64,000 nucleotides of DNA from Hirsutella rhossiliensis (Eukaryota; Ascomycota; Sordariomycetes; Hypocreales; Ophiocordycipitaceae). How positions within the stretch are numbered: the first letter of the stretch is position 1; every line of letters starts with the position of its first letter. The stretch is taken from contig NW_025408670.1 of NCBI RefSeq assembly GCF_020360975.1, forward strand, positions 1,054,001 to 1,118,000, written 5' to 3'. A model generated the notes under the pieces. It made no database searches, was not told where the DNA came from, and was given only the letters and a program-made list of their open reading frames with translations. Positions 58,563 to 64,000 of this stretch are shown here, one piece after another. The translations under genes were made by a program, and so were the position numbers.

Positions 58563-60089
58563 TATATGTAGAAATGGTTGAGAAACATGTCTGGCGGAGA
58601 TGGGCGCAGGCAAGTAGCAGGTCTCAGTCGGCAAGGGAGGGCGGCTGGGTCGTTTAGTAATTGCATGCTTGGGCGGCGTCATACCCGCAAGCCGCCCATG
58701 CTACGGGCGAAGGAGCAGCCCGTTTCCCTTGCCGATTCGGAGGTGCCGCCTTTAGGCCCAATCCAGTCACGATGGCTTCATCTTGTTGGAGCAAAGGGGG
58801 CTCTGCGACGCTCCCCAAGAGGCTGGCATGTTGGTCTGCATGCCTGATTAATCCTACCGCTCGGTCCGGTCACGATGCTGCAGGGGTGAGACGGACCCTC
58901 GAGCTGAGCATGGAGCAAGCAGAACAACAAAGAAAGAGGGGACAGATACCACCGGCGACCGGAGCGTCGAGACGAGGCAAAACAAGAGACGATGCCGCCG
59001 TCCAGAGATGCGACAATGCTCCCCGACGTGTGACAGATCAAGAGCCAGATGCGCGGATCTTGAGGCAAGATGCGTGTCCGCTGCGCTTATACGTGTATAT
59101 ATCTAGTCCCCAATCCCGCGCAGATCCGCGACCCCGGGGCCGATATTTGACAGAATAGAGCAGCGGCAGACCAGGACAGATGGGAGGCGTCCTCGAGGCG
59201 AGTGGCAGCCGACCAGCCGGCGGGGGGGGAAGCCCAGCGTTGGGGAAGCATGCCCCAGAGCCTGGTATGCAGCCACTGCATTCCGGTCAGCTCAAGCTTG
59301 CCATGTACAGTGAGCCAAGATGAGACACGAGCGACCAAAGCAGAAGAGATTGGGGAAAGACGGACGCGGGACGAAACAGGTGTCGGGCTAGAGACGGGCG
59401 ACGGAGTGAGAGAGAGAGGGGGGGGGAGAGGAGACGGAGAGGAGACGGGTGAGGCATCCGACGAGTCTCGTTTGTGCGCCAGCATCGCGAGCGGGCGGGA
59501 TCTATGTGCGCCCGAGAACAGCCGGGCGGGCGACTCTGGGCGTGGTAAAGGTGCCAGCAAGGTAAAATGCCGACTGTTGGCGGCATTGCCTTGGGATGGA
59601 AGATGCATCTCCTGTGCTTCTTGCCAACACCGACGTCAAAGTCGTCGTCGTCGTCTTACTAATCCTGTTGTGCACCAGCGAAACGGGTCGTTGGCTGCCG
59701 GCAAGTGTGGCCTGTTTTCCTTTTCTTTCCCGGGCCAGAACGCGCCTGCAGCCGGTCCGGCGCCTTGGCACTCTCCACACCCAGCAATCCTCGGCTTGTT
59801 ACCATCGTGACATTTCTCTCACGCTCTTCTCTCGAATGCGCTCTCTCGTCAAAGGTGGCCCACGAGCGTAGACGAGACAGCTCTGGAAAACGCCGCATTC
59901 TTGCTCCGCCCTCCAGCCCCGGACAGCTCGCCACCCCTTGCGCACAACTCTGTTTACCACCCCACCCCCTCCCTTCACGATAGTTCCTCAGCAGCTTTAC
60001 CTCTCGTTGTCGCTCTCTCCCTTTGGATCGTCGAACACCACGGCAACAAGCCCCCCCCAACTCCGGCCCTCCCAAGTGTTTGTTCGACG
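58563..60089. promoter_or_regulatory. Divergent intergenic region, membrane protein / SPC19
   Basis: About 1.5 kb between two divergent starts. It contains a GA/G-rich tract (59,408-59,450), and CT-rich leader-like sequence before SPC19 (59,890-60,060). Open frames on both strands lack motifs and look random. No RNA gene or transposon is seen. Confidence 0.5.
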
Positions 60090-60744
60090 ATGTACCACCG
60101 GCCGGCCAGAGCCATGGCCCCTTCGACCGCTTCTTCGGCTGCTGCGTCTTACGCCGACTGCGTCTCCTCCCTCCGCACCTCTCTTCAGTTCCTCGAGTCC
60201 TCGGTCCAGACTCTTGAATCGGGTGTCTCCGACTTTCCCCGCCTCGTCAAGGTCCTCAAGACCGTTCGCGTGCGTCTCTTCCACCCGCTTTCTTCTGCCT
60301 TGATGGAAATGAGAAGAAGAAAAGAAGACACAATTTGTAGAATAGATGCATGATGGGCTGACGTGTACCACATACGCACAGCACTACGAACTCGTCCCGC
60401 AACCCACCCTAGCCGCCGCCGAGTCCTCCCTGCGCGACGAAATCGGCCCCTACATCGCCCTCCTCCTTTCCCGCGCCGACGCCCAGATTGCGCGCCAGGA
60501 CCGCCGCATCGAGACCCTCAAGGCCAAGGCGGATCTGCAGCAGGGCCGCCTCGTCGCCCGCCCAGATGACGGACCCGCTCCCGCCGCCGCCAAGCTCAAA
60601 GGCAGCCGCAAACTCGTGGACGAGGAGAAGCTCCGCGCCAGAGCCGTGCGGCAGAGAAAAGAGGCCTTGCGGTATGGTGTCGAGAGACTGGAGCTCGAGG
60701 TGCTGCAGAAGGAGAGGGAGTTGAGAAAGCGTCTGGATGGCTGA
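60090..60744 (+). CDS. SPC19: DASH complex subunit Spc19
   Basis: Two exons, 60,090-60,269 and 60,382-60,744, give 180 residues, or 172 from a second ATG at 60,114. The 112-bp intron (GTGCGT donor, CAG acceptor) joins VLKTVR to HYELVPQPTL in phase. The N-terminal YADCVSSLRTSLQFLESSVQ and the following DFPRLVKVLKTVRHYELV block are the conserved core of Spc19, and the rest is a long charged coiled coil (about residues 80-175). Spc19 is part of the DASH/Dam1 ring that couples kinetochores to spindle microtubules. Length fits the family. Confidence 0.92.
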
Positions 60745-61882
60745 TGCTGCGCAAGAGAGAAGAGAGAAGAATCAACGGCTTAAATGCCATGGGGCCTGTA
60801 AACCCCCCCCCCCCCTCTCTCTGCCTCGTGCAAACCTCCCAAAAAGAGGGTCACGGCGCATGAAAAGAGAGAGGCGCGATGCCGTCTCGAGCATGGTCAA
60901 GCTCAACACCTCGGAAGCCCCAGTCTATATCGGCCAACGTGGCTCCTCCACAGAGCAAGAAAAGTCTGGGGTAATTCTACGACTGGCATGCTCGGCCCCA
61001 TGGCTTCGCCAGCCGGGGTTCGCGCGCCCAGCCTCCTGTCTCAGCTTTCCTCGACGTCTCACACGGGGACCCGACCACTTAGCTCGTCCGTCGACGTAGC
61101 GTCCGCGGTCTTCTGCTGGGGAGGAGGCCTGCGATAGATGGGTGTGGAAATTGACAGCTCAAGCTCCTCGCGGGGTACATGTCGCTTTGATGGCTCCGAC
61201 AGGTTCGTGATTGTGACAAGTCCATGCTCGTGCCATTACCCTAACTACCCTTTTCTACAACCGAGTAACGTCGTGACGTCACAGCACATTGTACAGCATG
61301 CCCTTTTTCATCCTTCATTCTGAACACCGGCTATGTGTCCACTGTATATAGGCGTCATCGGGTTCCTCATCAGTCGAGGCTCTCGATCCTCGCGGGCCCT
61401 CCCGTTGACCCGCGTTTCCGCCCTCTCCAGTCCATCACAAAAGATAACATGGTCTCTTTTCACACTTAAGTGCCCATCGTGATTCCGAATACCAGGGCCA
61501 CAGAGAAAAGAGGAGCAGAAAGACCATGGCAGTAAAAGGAAGTGAACCACGGCAGATGGTGAGTGAGAGATGAGGATGTGGTTCTCCTTGCCAAGAGAAC
61601 GAGATAGTGCGGAAGAACATGAGAGGCCAAAAGAAAGAAAAAACAAAAACTAGGCCTGCAGTTCGCTTCTGGAGGCCCTTTCTCGTCCAAATGTACTCCA
61701 TCCAATACATGGCCCTGAACCCAACAGTAAGAAAAGATTCCCGAGTCGTGACTCTAAGACGTTAATAAATTAAAAAGAAAGAACGAGGCAAAAAGACCAT
61801 GGGTTCCCGGGTGGCACGAGTCCGTCCCCGGGCCATGATGCAAAGACGCGGCGCTGTCACCAGATCAAACCACCGTTTCCGC
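60745..61882. other. Convergent intergenic region SPC19/SHO1
   Basis: About 1.1 kb holding both 3' ends. A run of about 14 C followed by CT repeats lies at 60,801-60,820. A short CGTGACGTCAC palindrome-like site is at about 61,272-61,281. No additional gene is convincing. Confidence 0.5.
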
Positions 61883-62968
61883 TCATAACAGAATGAGGTA
61901 GTTGCTGGGTGCGATGCCGATCTCGCCATTTTGCTTTCGTGCCTGCCACCATCGTCCGCTGACGTCCGACACCTCGAGGATCTCATGCTTGACAAAGGAA
62001 ATCTCGTTTGCGTCGTCGGGGTTTGCCTCGTAGCTGTAGATGGCCTTGGCTTGGTAGGGATAGTCGGTCGGGGCAACAACCTCGGTGTCGCTGGGCTTTG
62101 GCTGTTGTAGCGGCTGCGGCTGAGGCTGAGGTTGGGGTGGCGGGGCAGAGCCGCTGCCAAAGCCCGTGGGCATGGCGGCGCCGCGAGAGCCGTTGGCTTG
62201 AGAGGGTCCGGCGATGGGTGACGAGTTCTCGAAGCCATTGAGTTGTGCAGACGTGTACATCTGGGGAGGCTGGACCGAATTAGAGGTCTCGGGGCGATCG
62301 GTGCCGCCGTAGTAGCCGTTCAAGGCCTGGTTGGACATGGGGCCTGAGTCCTTGGCCAGGGCGAAGGAGTCGAGGAAGGCGCGCGGCGTAGACGAAGGCG
62401 TCGAGCCAAAGTAGGAAATCCAGACAATCTGCCAAGTCCAGATTAGCATGTGTGGCTGGGTCGCAGCAGCCGTGGCCAGCAGGGACTTACCACCACCATG
62501 GATAGGAGGATGAAGCCCGCAGCGGCTGCTTCCCTAGCCCCGCTCTTGGAGTAGACGAGGGAGTTGACCGAGGAGGTGACCAGCACCATGCCCCCGGCGA
62601 GGTAGCCAGTGACGGCGACATGGTAGGTGTGTACGGAGTCGCTGGCGACGACGACGAAGACGCCGAGAATGAGGAACAGGCTGTAGACGACAGACCACCA
62701 GGCAAACGAAGGGAATCGGTCGCCGTCGGTGGCCTGGACTTGAGAGATGATGCACGCGATGAAGGTGATGAACCATGCAAGCTGTGGGGACGCGAGTCAG
62801 CCAGGATGAAGGGTGCAGATTGCGGTCGTGTCATGCAGCCACGTTTTGGTTTTGGCGGGAGGGGGAGAAGCGTACGAGAGAGATGGAAATTGTAGCCAAA
62901 GCAAACGGATCACCGAGGATATTGCCCAAGCGAACACCCTTGCGGCCTTTGCCGCGCGACTGTTCCAT
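61883..62968 (-). CDS. SHO1: Osmosensor Sho1 (four-TM, SH3 domain)
   Basis: Three exons on the minus strand, 62,876-62,968, 62,491-62,781 and 61,883-62,428, encode 309 residues; introns of 94 and 62 bp are in phase. The protein starts [20 protein letters not shown] as in fungal Sho1, has four membrane helices (about residues 22-44, 54-75, 82-104 and 112-134), a low-complexity linker with a [10 protein letters not shown] run, and a C-terminal SH3 domain (about 250-309) with ALYDY-type IYSYEAN, WWQAR and SNYL motifs. Sho1 is the plasma-membrane adaptor that feeds osmotic and invasive-growth signals to Ste11 and Pbs2 MAP kinases. An in-frame upstream ATG at about 63,010 is less likely the start. 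Confidence 0.97.
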
Positions 62969-64000
62969 TTTCCTGATCGAGGGAGAGCCCAAGGAACCGT
63001 AGGGGGGCATGGGGAAGACGGTCTCGAGAGTCGGCCTGCTGGGGCGGCGCAATCAAGAGGATGACGAAGCGTTGGACAAAGGAGCAGTCGGCAGCACGGC
63101 GCAAACGGTCGGTCGATCGGTGCGGTCCGGGATGGCGAGGGAGCCACGCAGATCGGCAAAGAGTATGTGCAGGCGGCTAAAGCGTGATCCGGCACAGCCG
63201 AAACGGAAGAGGGTGTGACGGCGAAGAGAAGGCGGAAAAGAGCGACGAAGCCGAAGAAAAATGGCGATGGCTTGTTGGAAAGGGCGACCGAAGAGAGAAG
63301 GCGACGACGGAGTGCAAGGCCGAGAGAAAGGAAAGGGAAGAGGGAAAAAGAAAGAAAAGGGGGAGAGGTGGGCGAGGCGGGCGAGGAGCGGTTAGGCACA
63401 GCGGAGCGTTGGTAGTTGCGCGTTCAGTGCGTCGTCGGGGCGCGCCGTCGAGGGCCAGAGAATTGGCAGCGTCGACACAAGCAGCAGAGGAGCGGAATCG
63501 GTCGGTTGGTCGGCCGGATTGCTTGCTCGTGCGCGACAAGGAGAGAAAGGCGATGTTGAAGGTAGGGTTGCAGATGGGAGAGGAGAGGACAGGACAGACA
63601 GTAGGAACGGGAGAGAGAGGAGGGGGAGGAGACGGATGATGGGCCAGTGGGTGGGAGCAGGGTCAAGTACCGCGAACCAGGGTACCTCATGCAATGCGTG
63701 GAGCAGGTGCCCCAGGGAAGTACTGCACAGTACCTGGGAAAACGGGGTGGGGGAGAGCGCCAGCGGCAGGCTGGGAACTAAAGCGACCTTCTCAGGCGGC
63801 GGGTGAGTGCGGTGTGGCAGTGCTGGCTGGGTGGTGGTAGGGCGCAGGTACTGTACCTGCTCACCTGCTCTGCGGTGTCCGTAAAGTCCTGGGATAAATT
63901 TAGGGGCCGAAGGCATCTGAGGTACAACCTACCTAGGTAGGCAGGCAACCTTGGAAGTGAACAAAGGCCCTTTGCGGACTCGCCATGCAAGTGAGAGAGA
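62969..64000. promoter_or_regulatory. SHO1 upstream region with long CT-rich leader
   Basis: About 1 kb upstream of SHO1. From 63,184 to 63,660 the SHO1 strand is strongly pyrimidine-rich, as in many fungal promoters and 5' leaders. From 63,660 to 63,960 short TACCT/AGGTA motifs recur, including the 12-bp palindrome CTACCTAGGTAG at 63,929-63,940. Open frames here are biased-composition artefacts. No gene is assigned. Confidence 0.5.

Noticed and set aside
58563..60080. Open frames of up to 200 codons between the membrane protein and SPC19
   Set aside because: No motif, splice pattern or codon preference supports them; they overlap each other on both strands.
63184..63990. Frames of 60-200 codons on both strands upstream of SHO1
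   Set aside because: The sequence is purine/pyrimidine-biased; translations are Arg/Glu/Lys or Ser/Pro/Leu runs without motifs.
1..64000. CRISPR array, rRNA operon or biosynthetic gene cluster
   Set aside because: No regularly spaced short repeats, no rRNA-like sequence, and the single FSH hydrolase has only housekeeping neighbours.

Overview
The window is a stretch of a filamentous ascomycete genome (Pezizomycotina; Sordariomycetes is my inference). Genes have short introns of about 40-150 bp with GT..AG ends and CTRAC-like branch points. Orthologues typical of these fungi are present (Sho1, Rpn5, the DASH subunit Spc19, Atp18, Rogdi/Rav2). The transposons carry the hallmark of repeat-induced point mutation (RIP). 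The window has two compartments with a sharp border near 46,340-46,400.

Left compartment (1-46,400): AT-rich, gene-free DNA made of dead retrotransposons. CpA and TpG are almost absent and TpA is everywhere, so nearly every frame is broken by TAA/TAG. The layout can still be read from LTR pairs, target-site duplications (TSDs) and relic protein motifs. In order: a Gypsy element running off the left edge (Gypsy-delta, 1-2,960); a truncated Copia (Copia-2 copy A, 2,961-7,837); then a second Copia-2 (copy B) stretched from 8,049 to 43,208 by nested insertions. Inside copy B sit Gypsy-gamma (8,401-23,324), a LINE fragment, solo LTRs, and Gypsy-epsilon (28,085-40,644). Gypsy-gamma itself holds a complete Copia-1 (9,347-16,040) and a small TRIM-like element. 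Copia-1 in turn holds another TRIM and a solo Gypsy-gamma LTR. A Tad-like LINE with a poly(A) tail ends at about 46,399 and marks the border.

Transition (46,400-48,134): normal base composition but still debris: an ankyrin/ZZ-finger fragment resembling the 3' end of a fungal NLR-type gene, a mildly mutated Gypsy reverse transcriptase, and a small unassigned reading frame.

Right compartment (48,135-64,000): ordinary housekeeping genes in eight transcription units: Rav2/Rogdi-like (+), NIPSNAP (-), ATP18 (+), an FSH-type serine hydrolase (+), RPN5 (-), a single-pass membrane protein with a 30-residue tandem repeat (-), SPC19 (+) and SHO1 (-). NIPSNAP and ATP18, both predicted mitochondrial, are divergent and share an 854-bp promoter with a TCACGTGA site. 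Rav2/NIPSNAP, FSH/RPN5 and SPC19/SHO1 are convergent pairs.

The most novel material is in the left compartment: a TRIM family with 5-bp TSDs, shared primer-binding and polypurine-like sites and a Pol III B-box-like core, apparently related to Copia-2; and decayed plus-strand reading frames lying antisense between pol and the 3' LTR of two different Gypsy families. All splice models were made by eye. No search or alignment was run.
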